Origin: Lacinutrix jangbogonensis
Lineage (GTDB): Bacteria > Bacteroidota > Bacteroidia > Flavobacteriales > Flavobacteriaceae
Length of the DNA stretch: 64,000 nt
NCBI RefSeq assembly: GCF_000797445.1
Contig: NZ_JSWF01000012.1
Span: forward strand, 62,001-126,000
Direction of reading: 5' to 3'
Shown here: positions 1 through 9,421 of the stretch, one piece after another
Layout: every line of letters starts with the position of its first letter
Position numbering within the stretch: the first letter of the stretch is position 1
Translations under genes and position numbers: made by a program
Notes under the pieces: model-generated
What the model was told of the DNA's origin: nothing
Seen by the model: the letters and a program-made list of their open reading frames with translations, nothing else
Database searches by the model: none

Positions 1-1323
1 AATCAATTTGAACTCGCTCCTATATATGAAGAAGCAAATTTAGCTGTTGATCATAATGCGTTGCTAATGGATGTTATGGATAAGGTAGCAGAGCGTCACG
101 ACTTTAAAGTGTTATTTCACGAAAAACCTTTTAAAGGTATTAATGGTTCTGGTAAACACAACAATTGGAGTTTAAGTACGGATACAGGAGTGAATTTATT
201 GAGTCCTGGAAAAACACCAATGAGTAATCTTCAGTTTCTAACCTTTTTTATTAATACAATAAAAGCTGTGAATGATAATGAAGAATTACTTCGTGCAGCT
301 GTAGCTTCGGCAAGTAATGATCATAGATTAGGGGCAAATGAAGCGCCTCCAGCAATCATTTCGGTATTTATAGGAGAACAACTCACACATGTTTTAAATG
401 AATTAGAAAACGTAACTAACGGGAAATTATCGCCTCAAGAAAAAACAGATTTAAAACTTAACGTAGTAGGGAAAATTCCAGAAATACTTTTAGATAACAC
501 AGATCGAAATAGAACCTCTCCTTTTGCTTTTACTGGAAATAAATTCGAATTTAGAGCTGTAGGTTCTAAAGCTAATTGTGCAAACCCAATGACCTTGCTT
601 AATTCAATAGTAGCAAAGCAACTTATAGATTTTAAAATTGAAGTAGATGTGTTAATAGCTAAAAAGGATCTTAAAAAAGACGAAGCTGTCTTTAATGTTT
701 TAAGAGAGTATATTAAAAAGAGTAAAACTATTTTGTTTGAAGGCAATGGTTATGGAGACGCATGGGAAAAGGAAGCGAAAAAAAGAGGGTTAAGTAATAA
801 TATATCTACACCAGAAGCTTTAAAAGCTAAAATTTCTAAGAAAGCATTTTCTTTATATAAGGACTTAGGTGTTATGAATGAGACCGAAGTACAAGCACGT
901 TACGAAATAGAACTTGAAGATTATATTATGCGTATTCAAATAGAAGGACGTGTACTTGGAGACTTAGCAAGAAACCACATCGTGCCAACAGGAGTTAAAT
1001 ACCAAAATATATTAATTGAAAATGTAAAAGGGTTAAAAGATATCTATGGAAAGGAATTTAAAAAGTTAGCGCAAGCGCAATTACATTTAATTGAAGAAAT
1101 TTCTAGACATATAGAATCGATAAACAATTTGGTGACAAAAATGACAGAGGCTAGAAAAAAATCCAATCAAATTAAATCTTTAGAAGATAAAGCTATTGCT
1201 TATTGCAATACTGTAAAGCCCTTATTGGAAGACATAAGATACCCTTGCGATAAGTTAGAATTATTAGTTGATGATGAACTTTGGCCGCTAACTAAATATA
1301 GAGAATTGCTCTTTACTAAATAA
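1..1323 (+). CDS. glnN: Glutamine synthetase type III, C-terminal part (5' end outside window)
   Basis: The frame is open from base 1, so the gene begins upstream of the window; about 440 of the roughly 730 residues usual for the family are present. It makes glutamine from glutamate and ammonia with ATP in the cytoplasm. The fragment shows the type III blocks NGSGKHNNWS (glutamate/ATP site), APPAIISVFIGEQL and SPFAFTGNKFEFRAVGS, followed by the long helical C-terminal region special to GSIII. Type III is the common form in Bacteroidota. No in-frame start inside the window is credible because the conserved protein continues to its edge. The reading frame is intact, unlike the next genes. Confidence 0.95.
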   Translation, partial: NQFELAPIYEEANLAVDHNALLMDVMDKVAERHDFKVLFHEKPFKGINGSGKHNNWSLSTDTGVNLLSPGKTPMSNLQFLTFFINTIKAVNDNEELLRAAVASASNDHRLGANEAPPAIISVFIGEQLTHVLNELENVTNGKLSPQEKTDLKLNVVGKIPEILLDNTDRNRTSPFAFTGNKFEFRAVGSKANCANPMTLLNSIVAKQLIDFKIEVDVLIAKKDLKKDEAVFNVLREYIKKSKTILFEGNGYGDAWEKEAKKRGLSNNISTPEALKAKISKKAFSLYKDLGVMNETEVQARYEIELEDYIMRIQIEGRVLGDLARNHIVPTGVKYQNILIENVKGLKDIYGKEFKKLAQAQLHLIEEISRHIESINNLVTKMTEARKKSNQIKSLEDKAIAYCNTVKPLLEDIRYPCDKLELLVDDELWPLTKYRELLFTK

Positions 1324-1420
1324 ACTATTTTAGATTCTATTTTAAGTTATAAATGATGAGTTGTATATATTGATAATTATTTTTTTTAATCGTGATTTAG
1401 AGTATAACTACTAATAAAAC

Positions 1421-1428
1421 TATCTTTG
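1421..1428 (+). promoter_or_regulatory. Bacteroidota-type -7 box upstream of purM
   Basis: TATCTTTG matches the Bacteroidota -7 consensus TAnnTTTG and lies 17 bases before the purM start codon. No clear -33 TTG is visible at the usual distance, so this rests on the -7 box alone. Confidence 0.5.
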
Positions 1429-1445
1429 CACCTTAATACACAACT

Positions 1446-2622
1446 ATGAGTTCGGAAATAAGTAAACGTTACAGTCAAAGAAGGTGTTTCAGCTTCAAAA
1501 GAAGATGTGCACAATGCTATAAAAACATAGATAAAGGCTTGTTTCCAAAGGCGTTTTGTAAAATTGTTCCAGATTACCTTACTAATGATGAAGATTATTG
1601 CTTAATCATGCATGCAGATGGTGCAGGAACAAAAAGTGCTTTAGCTTATATGTATTGGAAAGAAACTGGAGATGTATCAGTTTGGAAAGGTATCGCTCAA
1701 GATGCTTTAATTATGAATATCGACGATTTATTATGTGTTGGTGCAACAGATAATATTATGTTGTCTTCAACTATTGGGAGAAATAAAAACCTAATTACTG
1801 GAGAAGTCCTTTCCGCTATAATTAACGGGACAGAAGAACTTATAGAAGATTTAAAAACATTTGGTGTTACCATACATTCAACAGGAGGAGAAACTGCAGA
1901 TGTTGGTGATTTAGTGCGTACAATTATTGTAGATTCGACTGTTACAGCTAGAATGAAACGTAGCCATGTTATCGATAATGCTAATATAAAAGCAGGAGAT
2001 GTAATTGTTGGACTAGAAAGTTTTGGTCAGGCTACTTATGAGAAAGAATACAATGGTGGCATGGGAAGCAATGGCTTAACTTCTGCTCGACATGATGTGT
2101 TTGATAATTATTTAGCAAAAAATATCCTGAAAGTTTTGATGCTGCAGTGCCAGAAGATTTAGTGTATTCAGGACAAGTGAAACTAACAGATGCGGTAGAA
2201 AATAGTCCAATAAATGCAGGGAAGTTAGTGTTGTCTCCAACACGAACTTATGCTCCAATAATAAAAGAATTTTATCAAAGTTTAATTCTGAAACTTTACA
2301 TGGAATGGTACATTGTTCTGGAGGAGCACAAACTAAAATACTTCATTTTATAGATAATTTACATATAGTAAAAGATAATTTGTTTCCAATTCCGCCTTTA
2401 TTCAAATTAATACAAGAACAGTCTGAAACAGACTGGAAAGAAATGTATCAAGTGTTTAATTGTGGTCATAGAATGGAAGTGTATGTCTCACCTGAAATAG
2501 CCGATGAAATTATGTCAACTTCTAAATCTTTTAATGTTAATGCTCAAATTGTTGGAAGAGTTGAAGCTTCAGAAGATAAAAAACTTACTATAGAGAGCCC
2601 ATTCGGGACATTTATTTATTAA
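1446..2622 (+). CDS. purM: Phosphoribosylformylglycinamidine cyclo-ligase (AIR synthase), frame broken by four indels
   Basis: AIR synthase closes the imidazole ring in purine synthesis (FGAM plus ATP to AIR) in the cytoplasm. Joined across frames the protein is about 392 residues, the long form usual in Bacteroidota, with NIDKGLFPKAFCKI, HADGAGTKSALAY, TGGETADVGDLVRT and GGMGSNGLTSARHD. The frame breaks near 1481 (one extra A), 1525 (one A missing from a run), 2122 (one A missing from a run) and 2270 (one base missing). Sequence identity to the family resumes at once after each break. A free-living bacterium with no sign of genome decay would hardly lose purM, so sequencing error is the likely cause; true inactivation cannot be excluded from sequence alone. 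Confidence 0.88.
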
Positions 2623-2647
2623 TTACACTTTTATAAAACATAATAAA

Positions 2648-3589
2648 ATGAGATTCTGTTTGTTGTTTCTTTTTATATTCTCTTTTCAAGCTGTAAAAGC
2701 TCAAGATTCAGTTGTCAAGGTTTTGGACACTGCAAAATGGGTGCAAATAAATAGAGCAGGCTTAGATCTTAATGAAGTTACATTTGTTAATTGGAATGCA
2801 GGTGGAAGTAATTCTGTTTCAGCACTTTTTAATGTGTTTTCAAGTTTACGATACAAGAAAGATAACCTTATTTGGATAAGCTATATTAGAACACGTTATG
2901 GTGTTAATAAACAAGAAAGTCAGAAACTAAGAAAAACGGAAGACGAATTTGAGTTAATTTCAACTATTGGATTTAGAAAAGATACTTTAACCAATTGGTA
3001 TTATTCTGGAAGACTAAATTTTAAAACACAGTATTCAAAGGGTTTTAATTATCCAAATAGAGACAATCCAATTTCACGTTTTATGGCTCCTGGCTATCTA
3101 TTTATTGGAGGAGGAGTAGAATATGGTAAAAATTTAGAGAGATTCTCCTTTTATTTCTCACCATTAACCTTTAAAGGAACATTTGTTTTAGATCAAGATT
3201 TAGCAGACTCAGGATCTTTTGGTGTGCAAGCAGCAGAATATGATGCGTTACAAAACAGAATTAAAAAGGGGGAAAATGCTAGAACAGAAATGGGTTTGTT
3301 AGTAACAAACACTTACGAAGCCGAAGTGTTTGAAAATATTCACATCAGAAATCAATTTAGTGTATATACCGATTATTTCAATAGTTTTGGCAATATGGAC
3401 ATCGATTGGGAAGTGATTTTTGATTTTAAAGTTAATAACTATGTTAAGGCTACTCTAGGATCGCATATTAGATATGATAATGATATTAAAACTCAAGAAG
3501 AAACAGATGTTGTAGATGTGTTTGTAGGAAGAGGTGCCAAATTACAATGGAAGCAGCTTTTAGGAGTAGGTGTTACAATGGAATTCTAA
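2648..3589 (+). CDS. DUF3078 family secreted protein, probable outer-membrane barrel
   Basis: 313 residues with a cleavable signal peptide (MRFCLLFLFIFSFQAVKA, then QDS). The body is rich in alternating aromatic and polar residues and reads like a transmembrane beta-barrel; blocks such as VNWNAGGSNSVSALFN, RTRYGVNKQ and RFMAPGYLFIGGGVEY are typical of DUF3078, a Bacteroidota family of unknown function. It ends in a beta-strand with a terminal phenylalanine (VTMEF), the usual outer-membrane barrel C-terminus. It starts 25 bases after purM and may share its transcript. The role is not known. Confidence 0.8.
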   Translation: MRFCLLFLFIFSFQAVKAQDSVVKVLDTAKWVQINRAGLDLNEVTFVNWNAGGSNSVSALFNVFSSLRYKKDNLIWISYIRTRYGVNKQESQKLRKTEDEFELISTIGFRKDTLTNWYYSGRLNFKTQYSKGFNYPNRDNPISRFMAPGYLFIGGGVEYGKNLERFSFYFSPLTFKGTFVLDQDLADSGSFGVQAAEYDALQNRIKKGENARTEMGLLVTNTYEAEVFENIHIRNQFSVYTDYFNSFGNMDIDWEVIFDFKVNNYVKATLGSHIRYDNDIKTQEETDVVDVFVGRGAKLQWKQLLGVGVTMEF

Positions 3590-3873
3590 ATAAAACCTTT
3601 TATTAATAACAAGAAGCTACAAGTAAGAAAACAATCAATTATATACAGCATTACTACTAATCTAAAATTAGATACACCAACCATTTTATAGAATTTCAAC
3701 TTCTTTCTAATGCCTTTATCGTTAATCATTAACCAAAACAAAGCCATTAAAAACAGTTTTGTTAATAAAGCGCCAACAATTCCTGGATTATAAACAGTAA
3801 GTAATAATGTAACAGCAAAAGACCAAATGGCAAGTGGTCTGTAATAATATAGTATCGCACGAAATTTGTTTAG
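3586..3873 (-). CDS. Small conserved flavobacterial membrane protein
   Basis: About 95 residues with a hydrophobic segment near the N-terminus (LAIWSFAVTLLL), a second one (LLTKLFLMALFWLMI) and a third near the C-terminus (LYIIDCFLTCSFLLLI). The start is set at the second methionine (MLNKFRAILYYYRPLAIW) because it opens with the conserved-looking YYYRPLAIWSF block; ten more residues are possible upstream. Its stop overlaps the DUF3078 stop on the other strand by four bases, so the two genes converge. Function unknown. Confidence 0.6.
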   Translation of the reverse strand, partial: LNKFRAILYYYRPLAIWSFAVTLLLTVYNPGIVGALLTKLFLMALFWLMINDKGIRKKLKFYKMVGVSNFRLVVMLYIIDCFLTCSFLLLIKGFI

Positions 3874-3958
3874 CATATAGAATACAACGTAATTTTTTAG
3901 CAATTATTTTTCAAAACTTGAAACACGTTATAAACCATTGCTAGTTGATAAATTATCG

Positions 3959-3966
3959 TATTTTTG
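3959..3966 (+). promoter_or_regulatory. Bacteroidota-type promoter of prfA
   Basis: TATTTTTG fits TAnnTTTG, and a TTG lies at 3938-3940, 18 bases upstream, giving the -33/-7 layout of Bacteroidota housekeeping promoters. It is 20 bases before the prfA start. Confidence 0.6.
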
Positions 3967-3986
3967 TTACACAATTTTAGATATAG

Positions 3987-5063
3987 ATGTTAGATAAATT
4001 ACAAATAGTAAAACAACGTTTTGATGAGGTGAGTGATTTAATCATTCAACCGGATATTATTTCAGATCAAAAACTTTATGTTGAGCTAACTAGAGAATAT
4101 AAGAGTTTACGTTTGTTAATGGATAAGCGTGAGTTGTATATAGAGCAGACAAATAATTTAGCTGAAGCTGAAGAGATAATTGCAGATGGTAGCGACTCAG
4201 AAATGGTCGAAATGGCTAAAATGCAATACGACGAAGCTAAAATTGAAATTCCATTATTAGAAGACGAAATAAAGGTCCTCTTAATTCCAAAAGATACCTC
4301 AAGATGCTAAGAATGCTGTTGTAGAATTACGCGCAGGAGCTGGTGGAGACGAAGCAAGTATTTTTGCAGGAGATTTATTTAGAATGTATAGTAAATACTG
4401 TGAAGGCAGAGGCTGGAAAGTAGATACTGTAGATTATAGTGAAGGTACAAATGGCGGATTTAAAGAAATACAATTTGAAGTTTCTGGAGATGATGTTTAC
4501 GGAACTTTAAAATTTGAAGCAGGAGTTCACCGCGTTCAACGTGTTCCACAAACGGAAACTCAAGGACGTGTGCATACAAGTGCAGCAACTGTAATGGTTT
4601 TTCCTGAAGCCGAAGAATTTGATGTCGTAATTGAGGCAAAAGATGTAAGAATCGATTTTTTCTGTTCGTCTGGACCTGGTGGACAATCTGTAAACACAAC
4701 CTATTCTGCAGTGCGTTTAACGCACACACCAACAGGACTAGTGGCGCAATGTCAAGATCAGAAATCGCAACACAAGAATAAGGAGAAAGCCTTTAAAGTA
4801 TTACGTTCGCGTTTATACGATTTAGAATTGGCTAAGAAAATGAGGAAGATGCCGCTTTAAGAGGTACCATGGTAACTTCTGGAGATAGAAGTGCTAAAAT
4901 TAGAACGTATAACTATTCTCAAGGTCGTGTAACAGACCATAGAATTGGATTAACACTTTACGATTTACAGAACATTGTAAATGGCGATATTCAAAAAATA
5001 TTAGATGAATTAATGCTTGCCGATAATACCGAGAAATTAAAGGCTAACAGTGATATAATGTAA
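3987..5063 (+). CDS. prfA: Peptide chain release factor 1, frame broken by two indels
   Basis: RF1 releases the finished peptide at UAA and UAG codons. Joined across frames it is about 358 residues, the normal length. The catalytic GGQ loop ([10 protein letters not shown]) and the downstream block [15 protein letters not shown] are present, and the C-terminus carries [16 protein letters not shown]. An extra base near 4296 shifts the frame just before [17 protein letters not shown], and an A is missing from the run near 4840. The gene is essential, so these are most likely sequencing errors. This is not the programmed frameshift known in RF2, which lies near codon 25. Confidence 0.9.
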
Positions 5064-5067
5064 ATTT

Positions 5068-5095
5068 AAAGCCTCTTTTTTTAAGAGGCTTTTTT
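5068..5095 (+). terminator. Rho-independent terminator after prfA
   Basis: GCCTCTT (5071-5077) pairs with AAGAGGC (5083-5089) across a short T loop, followed by six T. It directly follows the prfA stop. Confidence 0.85.
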
Positions 5096-5117
5096 ATCAT
5101 ATAAAGTTAAATTATTT

Positions 5118-5143
5118 GTCATTCCGCGAGTGATGCGGAATCC
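5118..5143. repeat. REP-like intergenic element, copy 1
   Basis: GTCATTCCGC and GCGGAATC form a short imperfect dyad around GAGTGAT. It belongs to the GTCATTC...GAATC(TC) type of short extragenic repeat that recurs in this window at 5990 and 16346. It lies between the prfA terminator and the pyrF start. Confidence 0.6.
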
Positions 5144-5156
5144 ACAATTTTCGAAA

Positions 5157-5981
5157 ATGACAACACAACAACTAACATCTCAAATTAAAAAAAGAACTCT
5201 TTCCTATGTATTGGGTTAGACGTCGATTTACATAAAATCCCTAAACATTTATTAGAAACCGAAGACCCAATCTTCGAATTCAATAAAGCCATTATTGATG
5301 CCACGCACCACTTATGTGTAGCCTATAAACCTAACACAGCATTCTACGAAGCTTATGGAATAAAAGGTTGGCAAGCATTAGAAAAAAACAATCAAAATAC
5401 TTAAACAAAAAATCAATCCAGATATTTTTACAATAGCAGATGCAAAACGTGGAGATATTGGCAATACAAGCACAATGTATGCAAAAGCTTTTTTCGAGGA
5501 TTTAGCTTTCGATAGTGTAACTGTTGCGCCTTATATGGGGAAAGATTCTGTAGAGCCTTTTCTTGCCTTTAAAAATAAGCATACGATCATGCTAGCGTTA
5601 ACATCTAACGAAGGTGCATTCGATTTTCAAACAAAAAATGTAGAAGGTAAAGAATTGTATAAGCAGGTTTTAGAAACGTCTAAAAGCTGGAAAAATGCTA
5701 AAAATTTAATGTACGTTGTTGGTGCAACAAAGGCAGAATATTTTGCAGATATTAGAAAAATTATTACAAACAGTTTCTTGTTAGTTCCGGGAGTGGGAGC
5801 ACAAGGCGGAAATTTACAAGAGGTTTGCAAATATGGAATGACTACTGAGAATGTTGGATTACTAATAAATTCTTCAAGAGGTATTATTTATGCTTCACAA
5901 GATGAAGATTTTGCTCAGGAAGCAGCTAATAAAGCACAGGAATTACAAAAGCAAATGGAAGTGATATTAAGTAAAAGCTAA
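5157..5981 (+). CDS. pyrF: Orotidine 5'-phosphate decarboxylase (type 2), frame broken by several indels
   Basis: Last step of UMP synthesis, converting OMP to UMP. Joined across frames it is about 275 residues, as usual for the type 2 (long) subfamily, with [25 protein letters not shown], the active-site block [28 protein letters not shown] and GVGAQGG. The start is the ATG at 5157 ([13 protein letters not shown]). One A is missing near 5195, and a cluster of indels in A runs lies between 5385 and 5412. Only the part from 5475 onward is a long uninterrupted frame. As with purM and prfA, sequencing error is the better explanation. Confidence 0.87.
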
Positions 5982-5989
5982 AACGTAAT

Positions 5990-6025
5990 GTCATTCTCAG
6001 GAGTGATAGCGACGTAAGAATCTCA
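5990..6025. repeat. REP-like intergenic element, copy 2
   Basis: GTCATTCTCAGGAGTGATAG followed by CGACGTAAGAATCTCAATA. The copy at 16346 shares GTCATTC, AGCGA and AGAATCTCAATAA. This copy ends three bases before the ATG of the next gene and so forms its whole leader. Confidence 0.6.
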
Positions 6026-6028
6026 ATA

Positions 6029-6820
6029 ATGATAATTACCGATCAAATAAATAGAGCACTAACCATAACTTCAACTCCAAAGCGAATTGTAAGTCTTGTG
6101 CCTTCCCAAACCGAATTACTCTTCGATTTAGGTCTGGAAGATTCTATAGTAGGTATTACAAAATTCTGCGTACATCCAATGCATGCTAAAAGCACAAAAA
6201 AATTAGTTGGAGGTACAAAGCAAATTAATATTGAAAAAATAAAAGCACTCAATCCAGATATTATTCTTTGTAATAAAGAAGAAAACACAAAAGAAATAGT
6301 AGAAACTTGTGAAGCTATTTGTAACACTCATGTTTCAGATATTGCAACTATAGAACATTGTCTGGAGGTTATTAATCAATACGGTATTATCTTCGATAAA
6401 CGAAAAAGTTCATTAGAAATTTCAGATAAAATCAGTTTCAATTTACAAGATTTTAAAACATTTATAAAAGATAAACCGACGTTAAAGGTTGCTTATTTTA
6501 TATGGAGAAATCCATGGATGGCAGCAGGAAATGGAACATTTATAAATCATTTATTAGAACTTAATAAATTCGATAATATTTATAAAAATAGAGAACGTTA
6601 TCCAGAAATAGAATTAAAAAAATTGTGCTTAGAAGGCGATCCAGAAATAGTATTGTTGTCTAGTGAACCTTACCCATTTAAAGACGAACACGCTTTCGAG
6701 ATTGGTAGTGTTTCCCATCAAGCAAAAACAATATTTGTAGATGGAGAACTGTTTTCGTGGTATGGATCTCGACTTATTATGTCTTTTAGTTACTTTAAGA
6801 CGCTACGTCAAAACCTTTAG
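6029..6820 (+). CDS. BtuF-like helical-backbone metal/cobalamin-binding protein without signal peptide
   Basis: 263 residues. The N-terminal part (TPKRIVSLVPSQTELLFDLGL, then DSIVGITKFC) and the block ALNPDIILCNKEEN are typical of the helical backbone metal receptor fold of ABC-type corrinoid or siderophore binding proteins (BtuF/FhuD class). No signal peptide is seen, so it may act in the cytoplasm or a start upstream is missed; such leaderless members are common in Flavobacteriaceae. No transporter genes adjoin it. The link to cobalamin is inference; icmF, a B12 enzyme, lies 6 kb downstream. Confidence 0.7.
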   Translation: MIITDQINRALTITSTPKRIVSLVPSQTELLFDLGLEDSIVGITKFCVHPMHAKSTKKLVGGTKQINIEKIKALNPDIILCNKEENTKEIVETCEAICNTHVSDIATIEHCLEVINQYGIIFDKRKSSLEISDKISFNLQDFKTFIKDKPTLKVAYFIWRNPWMAAGNGTFINHLLELNKFDNIYKNRERYPEIELKKLCLEGDPEIVLLSSEPYPFKDEHAFEIGSVSHQAKTIFVDGELFSWYGSRLIMSFSYFKTLRQNL

Positions 6821-7008
6821 CAGTGTTTTTATTACGCACAACTTCTAAAGACTGGATAGTCTTTCTTTAATTGTCTTTAAATTAAATGACTTATTTAAAT
6901 TAGGTATTATTCTTCCAACTTTACAAAAATGTGTACTCATAGTTTCCTTTTTATAAATACGTGGAATTTATCTACTTAGACGTTTTTATAGAAAAATAAT
7001 GCTAATTT

Positions 7009-7206
7009 TTATATTATGGGTTGAGAATTATCTCTTGATAGAAACCTAATCTGGTTTAATTTGTGCAACAATTTCATGGCTTTATACTCAGAGTCATCAC
7101 TAAATGCATGATCTGTTTCCCTTAAATTATATGCCTGTTCTACTAATTGCTTATAACGCTTGTTTAGTTTTTGTTGATGTGATTTTAATAAATTTTTTCT
7201 GCTCAT
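7009..7206 (-). CDS. Small basic helical protein, possibly Lacal_2735-like
   Basis: 65 residues, highly charged and predicted helical (KLNKRYKQLVEQAYNLRETD, then SEYKAMKLLHKLNQIR). The layout resembles the short flavobacterial Lacal_2735 family, but I base this on the general pattern only. It stands alone between two genes with about 190 bases on one side and 255 on the other. Function unknown. Confidence 0.45.
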   Translation of the reverse strand: MSRKNLLKSHQQKLNKRYKQLVEQAYNLRETDHAFSDDSEYKAMKLLHKLNQIRFLSRDNSQPII

Positions 7207-7296
7207 GTTTGACTTGTCAATTAGTCAAATAAATGTACGTTAAATATTGGTAATAAGCAAGTTGTGTTTTATTTTGAGTATTTTTAAAAATAAAAA

Positions 7297-7320
7297 GCCA
7301 ATCTTGAATTCAAGATTGGC
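7297..7320 (-). terminator. Terminator of the DUF4197 gene
   Basis: A perfect 24-base palindrome (GCCAATCTTGAA and its complement) read on the minus strand is followed by TTTTTATTTTT. It lies about 140 bases past the DUF4197 stop. Confidence 0.7.
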
Positions 7321-7462
7321 AATAATTTTATTCAAATAAACTAACTCAAGTAAATATGGAGTATTGAACTTGAACAGTAAAAGTATATTAATTACTATTA
7401 TTTTATGTTAACTAAACTTTAGCTTAATATTAATAATAGGTATGATTTAGAGTATGCCATTT

Positions 7463-8169
7463 TTAATCCTGTAAAGCAAAAACCTTTTGCAATAAGCCTG
7501 TTGTTCTAGAGGATACTTTTTCTCTAATCTCTAATTCCTCAACGGCAATCATTCTGTAAACACCTTGTAAAGCCTGATTCGCAACATAATCTGTTAAATC
7601 TGGATTTACATTATTAGTAAAAGGCATTGCGTTGTATTTATTAATTAAATTCGACCAAATTTGATCTGCACCAACTTTAGCAAAACTATTTTTAATCACA
7701 GGATTAAATTTTGCATAAAGTGCAGTTTTTGTTTTCCGTTTAAATATTGAGTTGCAGCATCTTTGTTGCCTAATAAAATTGTTTTAGCATCGTTAAAAGT
7801 AATACCCTTTACTGCATCAATAAAAATAGGAGTTGCTTGGCTTACGGCGTCTTCTGCCGCACGGTTTAGTACTTTTAAACCTTCATCGGCTAAGCTTCCA
7901 AGGCCAATATTTCTTAATGCTTTATCTACCTTTTTCAATTCTTCGGGTAGTAAAATTTTTACTAATTCATTTTTGTAAAAACCATCTTTTAAAGTCAGTT
8001 TACTGACTTGCTTTTCTATACCTAAATCAAGTGCTTGTCGCAATCCGTTACCAATATCTAATTGAGAAATACCTCCACCACCTTGAGGTAATTGGTCTAC
8101 AACCTGCTGTAATTCTGCGCAAGCAGTTAAATTTAAAACAGCTACAAAAACTAATAATCTTTTAAACAT
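7463..8169 (-). CDS. DUF4197 lipoprotein, one frameshift
   Basis: About 235 residues when joined. The N-terminus is a lipoprotein signal (LNLTAC, Cys17), then the DUF4197 body: LDIGNGLRQALDLGIEKQVS, DGFYKNELVKILLPEEL, AEDAVSQATPIFIDAVKGI and FAKVGADQIWSNLINKYN. The function of DUF4197 is unknown; it is a periplasm-facing lipoprotein common in Bacteroidota and Proteobacteria. One A is missing from a run near 7735, so the frame changes between the NGKQK and VIKNSFAKVG parts. Confidence 0.82.
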
Positions 8170-8186
8170 AATGTCATTATTTGTTA

Positions 8187-8194
8187 CAAATATA
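8187..8194 (-). promoter_or_regulatory. Bacteroidota-type promoter of the DUF4197 gene
   Basis: On the minus strand TATATTTG fits TAnnTTTG, with a TTG 18 bases upstream of it. It lies 18 bases before the ATG. Confidence 0.6.
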
Positions 8195-8256
8195 TAATTT
8201 AATTAGTACTTGCAATTGAAATCTAAGTTCAAGTTATAAGTGCAACACGAATATTT

Positions 8257-8286
8257 AAAATAGATGGGGCTAGCTCCATCTATTTT
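8257..8286. other. Near-perfect palindrome upstream of the IS30 transposase
   Basis: Eleven-base arms AAAATAGATGG and CCATCTATTTT flank the eight bases GGCTAGCT. Some insertion sequences use such a hairpin to limit read-through transcription or to hide the start codon in RNA; here that is inference. Confidence 0.6.
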
Positions 8287-8312
8287 AGGCTCAATATTTA
8301 TATTCGTTTTGA

Positions 8313-9321
8313 ATGAAACATTATAAACAATTAAGCCTTGTCACAAAGGTATCAAATCTCTGCATTATTAGAGACAGGAATAACTATTACTCAAATTGCG
8401 CAGATCATCGGTTTTCATAAAAGCACGGTATCGAGAGGATTAAAGAGTAACACACCAAGTAGAGGTACAACAGCTGGTAATTATATAGCAAAGAACGCTC
8501 AACAAAAAACTGAGCAAAGACATTGCAATAAGCCCAAGTATATTCTATTGACAGAAGCCCTCAAAAAGCGAATTGCTGGCTTGATGGAGTATGAAAAATG
8601 GAGACCTGAACTCATAGCAAAGCGGCTTAGTAAGGAGTCAGAAGTTTGTGTGAGCCACGAAACTATTTATAAATGGATATGGACTGCAAAGCATAGCAAT
8701 CATAGAAAACATAGCTCTTATAAAAAATTACATAAGCATCTACGCCACACAGGTAGGAGGCAAAAGAGAAATAATATCAAAGATAAACGTGTTGCAATTA
8801 CTGGTCGTGTGGGTATTGACAAGCGACCCAAGGTAGTAGAAAAACGTTTACGTATTGGCGACATAGAAGTTGACCTTATGATGGGCAATAACCATAAATC
8901 AGCATTACTAGTGATGACAGATAGAGCAACATTGGTTACTATGATAGAAAAACTCAGCAGTAAAAATGCAGATGAAGTTTATAGAAAGATGAATGAAAGA
9001 CTTACATGTTTTAGCGCATCTTGGATAAAAACAATAACATTTGACAATGGAAAAGAGTTTGCCTATCATCATAAAATAGCAAAAGATGTGAATGCAAAAA
9101 CATATTTTACAAGACCTTATGCCTCTCAAGACAAAGGAACAGTGGAAAATAGAATAGGTGTGATAAGAAGGTTTTTTCCTAAGAAAACACACCTTAGAGA
9201 AGTATCTGTCAAGAGAATAAAAGAAGTAGAAAAATTACTAAATTACAGACCCATTAGAAAGTTTAATTATAATAACCGAATTGAAGTCCTAAAAAATAAG
9301 TGTGTTGCACTTATGGGTTGA
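8313..9321 (+). CDS. IS30-family transposase, one frameshift near the N-terminus
   Basis: The long frame starts at a TTG at 8338, but the expected start MKHYKQLS is encoded at 8313 in another frame; one extra C at 8337 joins the two, giving about 335 residues. The N-terminal helix-turn-helix (TQIAQIIGFHKSTVSR) is followed by the DDE core: DIEVDLMMG, TFDNGKEFA, and PYASQDKGTVENRIG with the glutamate of the triad. RRFFPKKTHL and the LNYRP block are also typical of IS30. Whether the indel is a sequencing error or inactivates the element is open. Confidence 0.85.
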
Positions 9322-9421
9322 ATTCAGCAAACTTTAAAAAGCATCAATAAATAAATAATTACTATAAAACACTATTTTAGCACAATAGTTGATAATAGTT
9401 AGTGAACTACAAAACAAAAAA

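Larger units (their letters stand above)
8228..9322 (+). mobile_element. IS30-family insertion sequence, about 1.1 kb
   Basis: Bounded by imperfect 21-base inverted repeats at 8228-8248 and 9302-9322 that share TTCAA and the block ATAAGTGCAACAC. It holds one transposase gene whose stop codon lies inside the right repeat. A strong hairpin (AAAATAGATGG / CCATCTATTTT, 8257-8286) stands between the left repeat and the gene. No convincing target-site duplication is visible. It lies in the gap between divergent DUF4197 and thioredoxin-like genes and breaks neither. Confidence 0.82.

Noticed and set aside
3987-5063. A programmed frameshift in the release factor gene
   Set aside because: Programmed frameshifting is known for RF2 (prfB) near codon 25 with a UGA and a Shine-Dalgarno-like site. 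This is RF1, with two breaks at other places, one of them in an A run.
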